From positions 1 through 64,000 of the forward strand of contig JAFWYA010000056.1 in the NCBI GenBank assembly GCA_017517815.1: DNA of 64,000 bases. Reading direction: 5' to 3'. This DNA comes from Clostridia bacterium (GTDB lineage: Bacteria; Bacillota_A; Clostridia; Christensenellales; Aristaeellaceae). The notes under the pieces were generated by a model. That model searched no databases. It worked only from the letters and a program-made list of their open reading frames with translations, and had not been told where the DNA came from. The translations under genes and the position numbers were made by a program. Position 1 is the first letter of the stretch, and every line of letters starts with the position of its first letter. Shown here one piece after another: positions 35,044 to 44,448 of this stretch.

Positions 35044-37050
35044 TTACAGTCGCTGGGTTTCGCCGTCTTCAGGCGGGATATGGCCCTGCATCACATCGTA
35101 GATCTTTTCATTGGTACGGCGCAGCGCCTCGGTAAACACTTCATACGGCTTGTTGCATACGTCCACAAAGCCAAATTGGTAATTTTCGCCGTCATAACGG
35201 CCCCATACAGGCTGGTCGTTGTAGGCGAAGTAATGGGAGCCAACGCCGCACTCATGCGCCGCCGTGCGGGTCTGGTAACGCTCGTAGGCCTTGCCGCGCT
35301 CATACTGGTTCTTCACCCAGAACAGGCTGGGATGCGGCAGGCCTGCATCCAGTGCGCCAAAGTGGAATTCGCCCACCAGAATCGGCATATCCAGATCCTT
35401 GTGAAGCCCGTCCAGCTTGTCCACGGGATCGGCCTGATAGCAGTTGAGGGAGAACACGTCAAAGTGCTGTGCAGTGCGCAGCAGGCTTGCATTGCCCTCG
35501 GCGTGCGCAAAGCGCATGCCCAGGTTCAGGTGATGCGGCGCATATTCACGAGCATATTTAGCGGGAATGCCGGCGTACATGTCCACCATGATCATGGTGA
35601 AGTCCATCAGATCATTCCATGCCGTCTGACTGCGCTCTGACGGACGGAACAGGCCCTTCTTGAGGTCTTCAAAACAGGTCAGTTCCTGCTTCCATGCAGC
35701 ATTGAAGGCGGCGATATCGCCGTTGTAGCGCTCGCTGATCCACTGGATAAAAGCTTCGTTCGAAGCCGTCTCGGGCGCATCCTCCAGCATCTTTTCTGCC
35801 AGCAGAATATCGCTGACAAATCCCCAGGTGGGTTCGTTGTTAAGGAAGTAGCCAATCAGCAGCGGATCGTCAGCATAGTCCTTCAGCTGGCTGGCGAAGT
35901 TGCGGCTGAGGTCGTCGTATTCCCTGGAGAACACGTCCGGGAATTCGCGGAAGATGGTCTTTTTCGTGACCGGGTAACCCTTGAGCATGATAACGTAGGG
36001 CATCTTCGAACGTTTGATGAATTCCGGGTCAGAGAACATGCTCAGGGTGTTGATGCCCCAGCGGCGCAGACGGCGGGCTGTCAGCTTGGCCCAGCGATCA
36101 TACCATTCGTCGCCAAAGGCGCGGATCAGGTTGCCGGTGGCAGGCGCGTACAGCAGCGTTTCATCCGGGAACATGCCGCTGAACTTGCGGCGGTACAGCT
36201 CCAGATCGCCCGCGTGATCATAGGCAGGCGCAAAAGCACCGCTGGGATCGGGCAGTTCGTCCATGTAATCCTCCACGCCGAGAATCCAGCCGGGCTCGCC
36301 GGGATATACGCCGAACACGCCGGAAGAGAAGAACGCGCAGCCTTCAGGATCGACCAGATACCAGCGATCGCCTTCCTTCTGTGTGCGGAACCAGCCGGTG
36401 GCTTCAAACCGCTTATCTGTGCAGCCGCCGTAGGCATTCCAGCCCGGGATGGGTTCATCCGCCGCAGCTTCATCAGCCGCCAGCGCCTGCTTCATCTCTT
36501 CCACAGAATGGGCCTTGCCCGGCCATTCCTTTCCTTTCCACTGGCCCAGCACGTCGACCGTGGTTTTCTCAGCCTTGGGAAATTCCGGCAATTCATCGCA
36601 AAGCCAGCCGCCCAGAATATCAAACACACGGTTTTCCTGACGCGGTTCCACGATGTGCAGCTCGGTCTTTTCCACATCCGCCATCACAATACCCTGCCCG
36701 CGAATCTCGCTTTTCATGGTTCCAGGTGTAAGCGGCGGGAAGAGCAGACTTCCGTCCATCAGATCCAGGCGGAAGACGATACGTCCCACCACCCCGGGGA
36801 ACAGGCGGATATGCATGTGAATTTTACGGCCGCTTTTTTCATACAAATGCAGCTGCACGCCCTCGCAGTAATCCACATGCGGCAGTACATCCAGCACAAA
36901 ATACTTTGCATCGCCGTAAAAATCGCCGGTCATCTCCGGCAGGGTCAGCACTGCATTCCCCTTGGCGATCTTTACACGCAGCGCATCGTTCACGCGCTCG
37001 ATCTGCGCGTTTTCAACCAGTATATTTTCAAAAGAGACTATTTTTTTCAC
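35044..37050 (-). CDS. GH50/GH42-like (clan GH-A) beta-glycosidase
   Basis: 668 residues. After about 215 N-terminal beta-rich residues comes GWFRTQKEGDRWYLVDPEGC, the typical entry to agarase-type (GH50) barrels. The acid/base Glu is in GYFLNNEPTWG and the nucleophile Glu in ILVGEFHFGALD, the two clan GH-A carboxylates at barrel strands 4 and 7. No signal peptide, so it should act on imported oligosaccharides. The beta-galactosidic specificity of GH50 and GH42 suggests a galactose-containing glycan, but family membership was judged by motif only. First gene of a two-gene unit; its promoter faces the divergent regulator at 37223. Confidence 0.8.
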   Translation of the reverse strand: MKKIVSFENILVENAQIERVNDALRVKIAKGNAVLTLPEMTGDFYGDAKYFVLDVLPHVDYCEGVQLHLYEKSGRKIHMHIRLFPGVVGRIVFRLDLMDGSLLFPPLTPGTMKSEIRGQGIVMADVEKTELHIVEPRQENRVFDILGGWLCDELPEFPKAEKTTVDVLGQWKGKEWPGKAHSVEEMKQALAADEAAADEPIPGWNAYGGCTDKRFEATGWFRTQKEGDRWYLVDPEGCAFFSSGVFGVYPGEPGWILGVEDYMDELPDPSGAFAPAYDHAGDLELYRRKFSGMFPDETLLYAPATGNLIRAFGDEWYDRWAKLTARRLRRWGINTLSMFSDPEFIKRSKMPYVIMLKGYPVTKKTIFREFPDVFSREYDDLSRNFASQLKDYADDPLLIGYFLNNEPTWGFVSDILLAEKMLEDAPETASNEAFIQWISERYNGDIAAFNAAWKQELTCFEDLKKGLFRPSERSQTAWNDLMDFTMIMVDMYAGIPAKYAREYAPHHLNLGMRFAHAEGNASLLRTAQHFDVFSLNCYQADPVDKLDGLHKDLDMPILVGEFHFGALDAGLPHPSLFWVKNQYERGKAYERYQTRTAAHECGVGSHYFAYNDQPVWGRYDGENYQFGFVDVCNKPYEVFTEALRRTNEKIYDVMQGHIPPEDGETQRL

Positions 37051-37092
37051 TTATCAAAGTCCTCCTTTGCAAAATGTTTTTCTGTTGTTTTC

Positions 37093-37120
37093 ATTGTACC
37101 AAAACGCTGCAGCATTGCAA
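37093..37120 (-). promoter_or_regulatory. Promoter of the GH50-like/DUF5107 unit
   Basis: TTGCAA (37115-37120) and TACAAT (37093-37098) on the minus strand with a 16-nt spacer. The -35 box overlaps the half-site GCAACGT (37117-37123), which has an inverted partner ACGTTGC at 37150-37156. A regulator bound to the pair would cover this promoter. Confidence 0.65.
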
Positions 37121-37168
37121 CGTGAAAATCCGTCGAAGAAATCGCAAAAACGTTGCGTGACACAGCAT

Positions 37169-37197
37169 TTGACCGGCTGTGCCCAATGTGTTATCAT
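37169..37197 (+). promoter_or_regulatory. Promoter of the divergent regulator gene
   Basis: TTGACC (37169-37174) and TATCAT (37192-37197) with a 17-nt spacer, 25 nt before the regulator's start codon. Confidence 0.75.
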
Positions 37198-37222
37198 CAT
37201 ACCATCAAAGGAGCGGATGCAT

Positions 37223-38365
37223 ATGCTCATACCATTTTTGCTGGAATCCGACTACCGCAATTCCATCTGGGCGCGCCAGACGGTGGACGGCCTGATGCGC
37301 GAGGCCAGCCGCAAAAAATATACCGTTGTGCAGCTTGACGCCGACGACTACCAGACCATCGACCCTGATGAGCTGTTCGGCAGCCGTCAGCGACTGATTA
37401 TCGTGATCGGCACGTCGATCTCGTGGATGCCCAAAGTGCTGGATCATTTTACGCGCAAGGGCGTAAAGTGCATCCTCATCAGCTTCAACCCGGCCGAATC
37501 GGCCACCGCTCAGGGCATTGTGCGCATGGATCACGTGTCGGCCATGCAGATGATTCTGCACTATCTTGAACGCTGCGGCAGGCCGCGCGCCGCGCTGTAC
37601 GGCTTTAACCCCAATTCCTCCGCCGACATGATCAAGAAGGACTGCTTTGATGCATGGAATGCAGTCCACGGGATGGGACAAAGCTTTCGAGCATTTGACA
37701 ATCCAGCCTCGCTGGATGCATGCTATCAGGCATTTTCGCATGAGCGCAGCCGGTTTGACGCGGTGATCTGCGCAAACGACATCGTTGCAGTTTCCCTTTT
37801 GAGACGGCTGCGGGCCGACGGCGTGCGCGTGCCGGAAGATCTGTTTGTAACCAGCTTTGGAAACTCGGCGCTGTCTGCGAATGTGAGTCCCTCCATTACC
37901 AGCGTTACGCTGGAGCATGAGGAACTGGGCCGCCAGGCCATCAACCTGTATGCCTTTTTACAAAAGCAAGAAGCTGCCACCAGCGTGTCAGTGCGTATTC
38001 GCAGCAAGCTCATCGTGCGCGATTCCACCGCCGGCATACCCTTTGAAGAAAGCGATATGCTGTCCCTTCCCCAAACGAATTATGAGACCAGCGTCAATTT
38101 CTACAGCGATCCCGAGGCCGACCGGCTGATGTGCGCCGAAATGCTGCTGGACAGCTGTGACGACATCGATCAGGCTTTTTTGCGCGGCCTGCTTGCGGGG
38201 CTGAGCACCGAAGCGCTGGAGGAGCGGCTGTTTTTGTCCGCCTCCGCGCTGCGTTACCGGCTCAAGCGAATCATGAGCGTGGCCGGATGCAAAACCCGAA
38301 CAGAGTTTCAGGATTTTCTGGAAATGTGCAGAGAACTGCGTTTCTTCGAAAAAACAGATGCATAA
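37223..38365 (+). CDS. Transcription regulator: LacI-type sensor domain followed by C-terminal HTH
   Basis: 380 residues. The first 270 residues are a periplasmic-binding-protein type sensor as in LacI/GalR proteins (IPFLLESDYRNSIWARQTVDG, FDAVICANDIVAVSLLRRLRADG, VTSFGNSALSANVSPSITSV). The usual N-terminal LacI HTH is absent. A helical region at about 310-375 (STEALEERLFLSASALRYRL) looks like a helix-turn-helix, so DNA binding has moved to the C-terminus. It probably senses a sugar from the neighbouring glycan genes and controls the divergent GH50-like/DUF5107 unit. The second ATG at 37223 is chosen; it is 9 nt from AAAGGAG, while the ATG at 37217 is only 3 nt away. Confidence 0.8.
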   Translation: MLIPFLLESDYRNSIWARQTVDGLMREASRKKYTVVQLDADDYQTIDPDELFGSRQRLIIVIGTSISWMPKVLDHFTRKGVKCILISFNPAESATAQGIVRMDHVSAMQMILHYLERCGRPRAALYGFNPNSSADMIKKDCFDAWNAVHGMGQSFRAFDNPASLDACYQAFSHERSRFDAVICANDIVAVSLLRRLRADGVRVPEDLFVTSFGNSALSANVSPSITSVTLEHEELGRQAINLYAFLQKQEAATSVSVRIRSKLIVRDSTAGIPFEESDMLSLPQTNYETSVNFYSDPEADRLMCAEMLLDSCDDIDQAFLRGLLAGLSTEALEERLFLSASALRYRLKRIMSVAGCKTRTEFQDFLEMCRELRFFEKTDA

Positions 38366-38402
38366 AAAGAGCGTGGAGGCAATCGCCTTCACGCTCTTTT
38401 TT
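38366..38402. terminator. Bidirectional terminator
   Basis: AAAGAGCGTG pairs with CACGCTCTTT around a 14-base loop that itself contains GGC/GCC, with A and T runs at the outer sides. It lies between convergent genes. Confidence 0.88.
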
Positions 38403-38407
38403 CATTC

Positions 38408-40465
38408 TTATGCCAATGTGACTTCATAGATCTGATAGGTCTGGTTAGGCATATCCACCTTCCAGCTGCCCTGCGGCGCATCCAGATAGGCTTTGGCGCG
38501 CACGTCATATACACTTCTTACGCTGTGTCTGTCAAAGGCCTGCGGCAGAATGGACAGCTGCGTGCCTTCGCAGGCATCCACCGTCGGGTTGGATGCAAAC
38601 ACCAGCAGTTTGATGCTGCCGTCGTTCTGTTCGCGATGGTAGTAACTCAGTTTCACCTGTTCAGCGTCACAATGCCAGGCTGCACCATTTTCCCAGTAGC
38701 CTTCAAATTTGGCGTCGGCAATGCCGTAAAGTTCCAGCACGCGCCACAGTTCCTCCATCACATCCAGCGGATGATACACAGAATTGGGCCGCGGGTACAC
38801 GCCATGGATCAGACAGATGGACAGTGCCATGTCAAAATTCCACTTGCCGGGAACTTCATACACAAGGAACTGCATGGGGATGCCGTGATTGACGCCCAGA
38901 TATTCCGCGCGGAAATATTCCAGCGAGAAATTACGGATGCCCTTGTGCCAGATATCCATCTGAATATGCTCGCCGTCCCAGATCATGTCGCTGAAGCCCG
39001 TAACAAAGGGCAGCGCAACGCTGCTGAGATGCGGATTGACGATACCGCCGCGCTCATGAACGCCGGTGTAGATTTTGCGCATGATGTCGCGCACGTCAAA
39101 CATGGGGTAGGTTGCATGGCGTTTGCCATCCTCGCCCTCGTAGCCGCAGCCGTGCTTTGCATTGGTGCAGCCCCATGGACAGGCCGTGCCATCCAGATAC
39201 ACGCCGTCAAACTCAAACTCATCAATGCATTTGAGCATACCTTCCACCAGCCTGTCCTTCCACTGGCTGCGGTAGCAAACGATGTTGGCGCGCTGATAGG
39301 GCACGCGGTACCAGCCGCTGGAATATCCCCCAACGGTTTCACTGATGCAGCTGACTTCATCGCGCACTTCAGCAAAATGCGGCATGGCAGATGTAATTTC
39401 ATACCCGAAGTACGGAATCACACGAATTCCTCGGCTATGGCACAGGCGCACCAGCTTGGTGATCTCCTCTCTGGTCTGCACGGCAGTTTCCCAGTAGTTC
39501 TGAATCTTGTTCCACTTTTCGTGCAGAATCAGCAGGTTTACGCCTGCGCGGCTCAGGCGGTCGATGACCTTTTCGGGGTTTTCATCGCTGACGGGGCCGT
39601 TAAGGTAAGGCCAGTAGTCGCCAACGATCTTGGTAAAGCAGTCGATATGAACCGCCTTTAATTTCAGGAAGGCCGGATCCATCGGCTTGACGGGCGTAGC
39701 CACCAGGCCAAAGGAATAGTTGAGCTGCGGTGAAGTCATACCGGGGTTTTCCCACATGCGCGGAGCTGAATTCAGCAGGTGCAGACACAGCACCCAGTGA
39801 TCGCCGGCATCCTCAATGGTGATAGCCTTTTCCTGATCGGCAGCCTGCCAGTACTCGTCCGTTTCACTGACCAGCTGCAGGCCAAGTTTCTCATTGCCCA
39901 GCCACAGAGCAGGTTTAAAGGGCATGCTCATGCCGCCTTCGGGAATACGTCCATTTTCACTAAGCGGCGCGCCGTCCTTCAGCGCTTTTACGCCGCCAGC
40001 CGGCCAGCTGACGTACAGCTGTACCGCCTGCTTGCGCAGCGGAATTTCCAGCCTGAGGTTTTGCAGGTCCCAGCGGGTCACGCTGGGCGGCTCCAGCCCA
40101 AACAGCTGCGGCACGATGATGCCGCGCGGCATGATCTTTATATCCCAGCGGGCAGCGCCGTCGTATTCCCACGCAAGGGTGGAATTGGCAATGATGCACT
40201 GGCTTTCGGCATAACCGTTGACGACCGCTCTGTCCTTTTGGGGATCGATCAGGTAGCATCCCTGATCGTGCCACACGATTTCTTCGTCGTTTGCCTTGCC
40301 AACCAGACGAATGGGCGCATACAGCAGCTCTGTCTCCTGCGTCTCGATGCTTACCGGGAACAGCGATGCATCCTGCGTAACCCTGCGGCCCCAGAACGCA
40401 ACATCCACCCGACTGCCGTCCTGAACAGCTTCAACGGAATGCCACGGATGCAGAACTTCGCTCAT
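38408..40465 (-). CDS. Glycoside hydrolase-like protein, GH123/DUF6067 type
   Basis: 685 residues. The N-terminal 270 residues are beta-rich (KPALWLGNEKLGLQLVSETDEYWQ), the hallmark of GH123-N/DUF6067 proteins. A TIM barrel follows, with GIRVIPYFGYEIT, FDGVYLDGTACPWG (Asp pair at the end of a barrel strand) and FSDMIWDGEHIQMD. A C-terminal beta domain ends the protein. GH123 enzymes remove beta-GalNAc with an Asp-assisted mechanism; this member's substrate is not known. No signal peptide. The ATG at 40465 is 8 nt after AAAGGAG; the GTG at 40471 overlaps this spacing. It lies 29 nt downstream of the second DUF5107 gene, in one operon. Confidence 0.78.
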   Translation of the reverse strand: MSEVLHPWHSVEAVQDGSRVDVAFWGRRVTQDASLFPVSIETQETELLYAPIRLVGKANDEEIVWHDQGCYLIDPQKDRAVVNGYAESQCIIANSTLAWEYDGAARWDIKIMPRGIIVPQLFGLEPPSVTRWDLQNLRLEIPLRKQAVQLYVSWPAGGVKALKDGAPLSENGRIPEGGMSMPFKPALWLGNEKLGLQLVSETDEYWQAADQEKAITIEDAGDHWVLCLHLLNSAPRMWENPGMTSPQLNYSFGLVATPVKPMDPAFLKLKAVHIDCFTKIVGDYWPYLNGPVSDENPEKVIDRLSRAGVNLLILHEKWNKIQNYWETAVQTREEITKLVRLCHSRGIRVIPYFGYEITSAMPHFAEVRDEVSCISETVGGYSSGWYRVPYQRANIVCYRSQWKDRLVEGMLKCIDEFEFDGVYLDGTACPWGCTNAKHGCGYEGEDGKRHATYPMFDVRDIMRKIYTGVHERGGIVNPHLSSVALPFVTGFSDMIWDGEHIQMDIWHKGIRNFSLEYFRAEYLGVNHGIPMQFLVYEVPGKWNFDMALSICLIHGVYPRPNSVYHPLDVMEELWRVLELYGIADAKFEGYWENGAAWHCDAEQVKLSYYHREQNDGSIKLLVFASNPTVDACEGTQLSILPQAFDRHSVRSVYDVRAKAYLDAPQGSWKVDMPNQTYQIYEVTLA

Positions 40466-40494
40466 TTTCACCGCTCCTTTGCTGTAGCAAAAGT

Positions 40495-42465
40495 TTATTC
40501 ATGCATTCTGAAATCAAGCTCGTGCGGCAGCGGGAAACGCTTCTCGGCCTCTTCACGGCTGATATCATGCTTCTTCATGTACAGGGTGAACCACAGGTCG
40601 CACAGTGACAGTTCGCCCTCGCGCATATCCGGAATAAACAGCGGGCGCAGCATAATGGCTTCCGCCTCATCATAGCGGCCCAGCGTTACATCCGCAGCGG
40701 CCTTCAGGTACAGGAATCTGGGCTGTTCCTGATAATCAGCAGGCAGGGTCTGCAGGTAATCATACAGTTCGGCATGCAGGCCGGCATTGAGCAGCGTCTG
40801 CGCATATTCGAGGCAGAGGTTGCGGTCGCCCGGCAGCAGTTTAAGAGCCTCGTGATAGGCGTTCAGGCATTCATCGGTACTTCCGGCGATCACAGCCATG
40901 CGGGCCAGCGCGCGCCATGCCCAGGGGGTGGGCGCAAGGCGAATGCTTTCCTCCAGCGTTTTCTTCGCCGTTTCAGGATCCTTGGCGGCATGCTGCATTA
41001 CGCCCAAATGGTACAGGGCGTTGGCGGACTTGTCTTCCACGTCCGCCAGCATATTGCGCCAGCAGTCAGCAATCATATAGCTTTCAGGCGTGCACAGCGG
41101 GTCGAGTGCGGGGAAGGACTGGTTGTTGAGCAGTTCGATCCAAGGTGCCTGCTGCTGATCGATGGAGCTTTCCGGGAAACGACACACAGAGGACACCGGC
41201 TGCAGGCCGTTCTTCTCGCGGCGCATATTTTCCAAAGCGCCCCAGCCAGCACCCATGGAGACGATCTCGCCCTGTGCCTGCGCAATAGCCTTAGCGCGGG
41301 CCTGATGCTCGGCCTCCAGATCCTTCTGCGCAATCATATCATCCAGCGCGCTGCGGCAGGCATTGACTGCATCGGCATATTCCATGCCGTCCACATTGCA
41401 GGTCAACTGACCATATGCCTCCAACCAGTTCCAAACATCGCCGTCGGGCATGGGCAGATGATCCTGCTGCGTCTTGGCAATGCCGGACTGGATTTCAATG
41501 TAGCTCTCCACGCCGTCACTGAGCCAGCGCTGCCAGTTCTTGCCGCCCTCGCCCACGCCCCACACAAACAGCTTGCGGCCGCGCATCTGATGAGTGGACA
41601 TCTGAACAAGGCCCTTGTGGTCGCTCTGCAGCGCCGTCACGAAGGGGCGTTCTTCCTTGGGCAGATCATAGAACACGTCCACCGAACGGGTAATTTCGCA
41701 GGGCTTGGACAGATCCATGCCCTCAAATACAGGCAGCGGACGGCGCAGCATGCGATACTGACCAGCATCATACAGTGACAGAATGGCAGTCTCGGCAGGA
41801 GCGATCACGCGCGTACCGTCACGCTGAGGCACTGCGATATTGCTCCACCAGTACATGGGCACCTCGCCATTGCCCTTGGGATTTTCAATATGCACCTGTA
41901 CATACAGGAAGTGGCTTTCCGGCGGCAGGTAAGCCTCCAGACGGTACACAATGCCGCGAATGCGCTCATACTCATACAGGCGCACGCCGCTGGTACCGTC
42001 CGGCAGGTTGATGAGTTCGGTAAACATATTTTCGCAGGTGAGCATGTTATGGCCGCGGATGGACACGTTCCATTCCACGCCGCTGGAGCACCACGCATTG
42101 CGCAGTGCAAGGTTGCAGGGCTGTACCACAGGGTTGTGATTGAGCAGCTCACGGCCTTCATACTTCAGCGACCACAGACGGCCGCCCATCCACGGCAGCA
42201 TTTCCGCACGAATATGTTCGTTTTCAATGACCACAACGTCCTTTTCAACAGGCTTCTTTTCACGCGTATACTGATCCTGGGACAGGTATGGCAGAATGGT
42301 GCCTACACGGCCATAGCGCATGTAGCGCACGTCTTCCTCATTGAGGGTGTCATCCCACACAACGGTGGAATGCACATAGGAAACATTCTGAAAGTCCGGC
42401 AAAGGATTCACCTTGCCAAAATCGGCCATCATGAAGGACTGGCGGGTAAATTGAACCTGACTCAT
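40495..42465 (-). CDS. DUF5107 domain protein with TPR repeats (second copy)
   Basis: 656 residues. The DUF5107 core (about 75-350) reads ENEHIRAEMLPWMGGRLWSLKY, WCSSGVEWNVSIRGHN and PMYWWSNIAVPQRD, matching the first copy's ENEYIRVEL, GGCEFNWP and WWENAAVP in order. Three to four TPR units follow (SANALYHLGVMQHAAKDPET, DRNLCLEYAQTLLNAGLHAE), far fewer than in the first copy. No signal peptide. It is the first gene of a two-gene unit with the GH123-like enzyme. A TATAAT box at 42516-42521 without a good -35 is preceded by three direct repeats, suggesting an activator-dependent promoter. Confidence 0.85.
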   Translation of the reverse strand: MSQVQFTRQSFMMADFGKVNPLPDFQNVSYVHSTVVWDDTLNEEDVRYMRYGRVGTILPYLSQDQYTREKKPVEKDVVVIENEHIRAEMLPWMGGRLWSLKYEGRELLNHNPVVQPCNLALRNAWCSSGVEWNVSIRGHNMLTCENMFTELINLPDGTSGVRLYEYERIRGIVYRLEAYLPPESHFLYVQVHIENPKGNGEVPMYWWSNIAVPQRDGTRVIAPAETAILSLYDAGQYRMLRRPLPVFEGMDLSKPCEITRSVDVFYDLPKEERPFVTALQSDHKGLVQMSTHQMRGRKLFVWGVGEGGKNWQRWLSDGVESYIEIQSGIAKTQQDHLPMPDGDVWNWLEAYGQLTCNVDGMEYADAVNACRSALDDMIAQKDLEAEHQARAKAIAQAQGEIVSMGAGWGALENMRREKNGLQPVSSVCRFPESSIDQQQAPWIELLNNQSFPALDPLCTPESYMIADCWRNMLADVEDKSANALYHLGVMQHAAKDPETAKKTLEESIRLAPTPWAWRALARMAVIAGSTDECLNAYHEALKLLPGDRNLCLEYAQTLLNAGLHAELYDYLQTLPADYQEQPRFLYLKAAADVTLGRYDEAEAIMLRPLFIPDMREGELSLCDLWFTLYMKKHDISREEAEKRFPLPHELDFRMHE

Positions 42466-42515
42466 GGGTAGAATTCCTCCCTTGGGCAGAATTATGAAAC
42501 AATTTTGATTGATTC

Positions 42516-42579
42516 ATTATACCATACTCTTTCGGGAAGGAAGAGGGCTACTCTTTCGATTTTTTAGAAAAATCTTTCG
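42516..42579 (-). promoter_or_regulatory. Promoter with three CTCTTTCG direct repeats
   Basis: On the minus strand TATAAT lies at 42516-42521 with no recognisable -35. On the plus strand TACTCTTTCG occurs at 42525-42534 and 42549-42558, and ATCTTTCG at 42572-42579: spacings of 24 and about 22 nt, near two helical turns. Relative to the expected start the second copy centres near -45, a usual activator position. Confidence 0.55.
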
Positions 42580-42613
42580 CAAATGGGTGATTTGTTCCGT
42601 TTTCGTGCAAAGG

Positions 42614-42642
42614 AAAACCCGGCTCTTTCGAGCCGGGCATCG
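42614..42642 (-). terminator. Rho-independent terminator
   Basis: CCCGGCTC/GAGCCGGG stem with GAAA loop and TTTT tail on the minus strand, after the second solute-binding protein gene. Confidence 0.88.
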
Positions 42643-42657
42643 TATTTTGGTTGATAT

Positions 42658-44283
42658 TTACTTGGTGATTTCAGCGTAAGCGGCAGCGCCCTGGTCGATG
42701 ACATCCTGCAGGCCGCGGCCCTTGAGCTCTTCATACTTGGCAAAGAACTCATCGATGGTGATCTGACCAGCGATGCACTGGTCGCGGTAGGTGCAAATGC
42801 CGTTGCCGCCGCGGATCAGCTCGCCCACATACTCGTTGTAAGCTTCGGTGCCCTGCACAGCAGGCATCTGATAATACTTGCCGATGTTCACGCCGTCATC
42901 GCGCAGGCCGTCATAGAAGGAACGGCGCGGAACGGTAAGATCTTCCACAGTCATGCCAGAGAACACGCACTGCATGAAAGCGTCGGTCAGCCAGTTGCCG
43001 CCGAAGGGAGCAAACTCAAGGTCCATCGTACGGTAGACGTTGAAGCCGCTGGCTACAACCTCGGGACGCAGAACGTTCTTGCCGTCCACCACGTCAAAGG
43101 TATAGCCCTCGATGCCGTAGTTATACAGGGTTACGCCTTCAGGGCTGTACTGCCAGTTCCAGAACTTGCACAGTTCTTCTACCAGTCCGTCCTGCTCTGC
43201 CTTCACGGTGATGCACCACTTCTTGCTCAGACCTTCGCGCATCTGCAGCATGCTGTCGCCGAAGGGGCCGACAATGGGAGCCACGCACAGGTACAGCGCA
43301 TCCTCGTCGCCATTGGCAATCACGGTTTCGGTCTGCACAGCGCACTGCTCAGCATAGGCAAACACGGTGCCGACCAGGTTGCCGCCCATGAGGTTGAGGA
43401 TATCAGTGGCCTTACGAGTTGCGAATTCCTGATCCAGAATGCCGTCGGCATGAAGCACACGGACTTCCTCGAGGAAAGCCTTGTAGTTGGGATGGTCGTA
43501 CACCATGCCATAGGTGCCGTCCGGCAGGATGCAGAACTGCGCATCGTTGGAAGCAGCAATGCCGAAGGCATTCAGCAGCTGATGCAGGCTTCTTTCACCG
43601 GTATCGCCCATTTCCAGAGAGATCGGAATCTCATCGTTGGGGTCGCCGTTGCCGTTCATGTCGTTGTCACGAACGCCGTACCAGTAGGCCTTCCACTCTT
43701 CCCAGGTATCAGGTACTTCCATGCCCAGCTGATCCAGCCAGTCCTTGCGAACAGCAGTAGACTGAGCGCCGGGAACGTTGACCAGGTCGGGCAGGGTCCA
43801 GATGCCGCCGTCGGCCTCGGCCCAAATCGCCATGCGATCCTCGCCAACCGCTTCCACAACGTTGGGCATCAGATCGAGGTATTCGGTCAGATCGACAATC
43901 GCGCCTTCATTGATCAGGGCAGCGATGGAGTAGTCGCCGGAAGCCTGAATCATGTGGGGCAGCTTGTCCACGCCCTGAGCCAGCGCCGTGGCAACCACGG
44001 TGGAGTTGTAATCAGAACGCCAGTCGATATCAAAATGTACGCCGGTCATCTTTTCGATGGTGGGGAAGTAGAAGCCGCCATTAAAATCAGTGGAGTACTG
44101 ATTGTAGTGGCTGCCCAGTGCCGTGATGGTCAGCTCGTTGTAGTACAGCTCGCTCTTGGGAATCTCCAGATCAACCCACCAGTTTGCCTCCAGTCCGCCC
44201 ATTGCTTCAGTAGCGGTGGCGAAAGCAGAGGTCAAAGACAGTGTCATGATCAGTGCCAGGGCCAGGGATACCAGTTTCTTCAT
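42658..44283 (-). CDS. Extracellular solute-binding protein, copy 2
   Basis: 541 residues. An N-terminal export signal (residues 1-24, ending SAFATATEA) is present, but it lacks the lipobox cysteine that anchors most Gram-positive binding proteins. The rest is a family-1 type sugar-binding protein of the LipO class: FPTIEKMTGVHFDIDW, GGIWTLPDLVNVPGAQS, WYGVRDNDMNGNGDPNDEIP (a calcium-like Asp/Asn loop) and YNYGIEGYTFDVVDGK. It is about four-fifths identical by eye to the copy directly upstream, with a terminator between them. AAGGAGG precedes the ATG. Confidence 0.92.
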   Translation of the reverse strand: MKKLVSLALALIMTLSLTSAFATATEAMGGLEANWWVDLEIPKSELYYNELTITALGSHYNQYSTDFNGGFYFPTIEKMTGVHFDIDWRSDYNSTVVATALAQGVDKLPHMIQASGDYSIAALINEGAIVDLTEYLDLMPNVVEAVGEDRMAIWAEADGGIWTLPDLVNVPGAQSTAVRKDWLDQLGMEVPDTWEEWKAYWYGVRDNDMNGNGDPNDEIPISLEMGDTGERSLHQLLNAFGIAASNDAQFCILPDGTYGMVYDHPNYKAFLEEVRVLHADGILDQEFATRKATDILNLMGGNLVGTVFAYAEQCAVQTETVIANGDEDALYLCVAPIVGPFGDSMLQMREGLSKKWCITVKAEQDGLVEELCKFWNWQYSPEGVTLYNYGIEGYTFDVVDGKNVLRPEVVASGFNVYRTMDLEFAPFGGNWLTDAFMQCVFSGMTVEDLTVPRRSFYDGLRDDGVNIGKYYQMPAVQGTEAYNEYVGELIRGGNGICTYRDQCIAGQITIDEFFAKYEELKGRGLQDVIDQGAAAYAEITK

Positions 44284-44386
44284 AGGGTGGCCTCCTTATT
44301 CAGTTTTCAACACGTTCTCCGGTGCTGCTTTGTTGTATTTATCATATCATAAATTTCTATTGTGCACAATATTTTTTGCATCAAAA

Positions 44387-44416
44387 AAGGCCCCATCTCT
44401 TTCGAGATGGGGCCGG
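44387..44416 (-). terminator. Terminator between the two binding-protein genes
   Basis: GGCCCCATCTC/GAGATGGGGCC stem with GAAA loop followed by TTTTTT on the minus strand. It should lower expression of copy 2 relative to copy 1, or mark two units. Confidence 0.9.
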
Positions 44417-44448
44417 ATGTTACTTATCGCTTGTTAGGCGCAAGTAGC

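Noticed and set aside
31954..35640. 1228-codon open frame on the plus strand
   Set aside because: It is the exact antisense of the DUF5107-TPR gene and part of the GH50-like gene. The biased GC-ending codons of the real genes leave the opposite strand free of stops; it has no ribosome site or domain.
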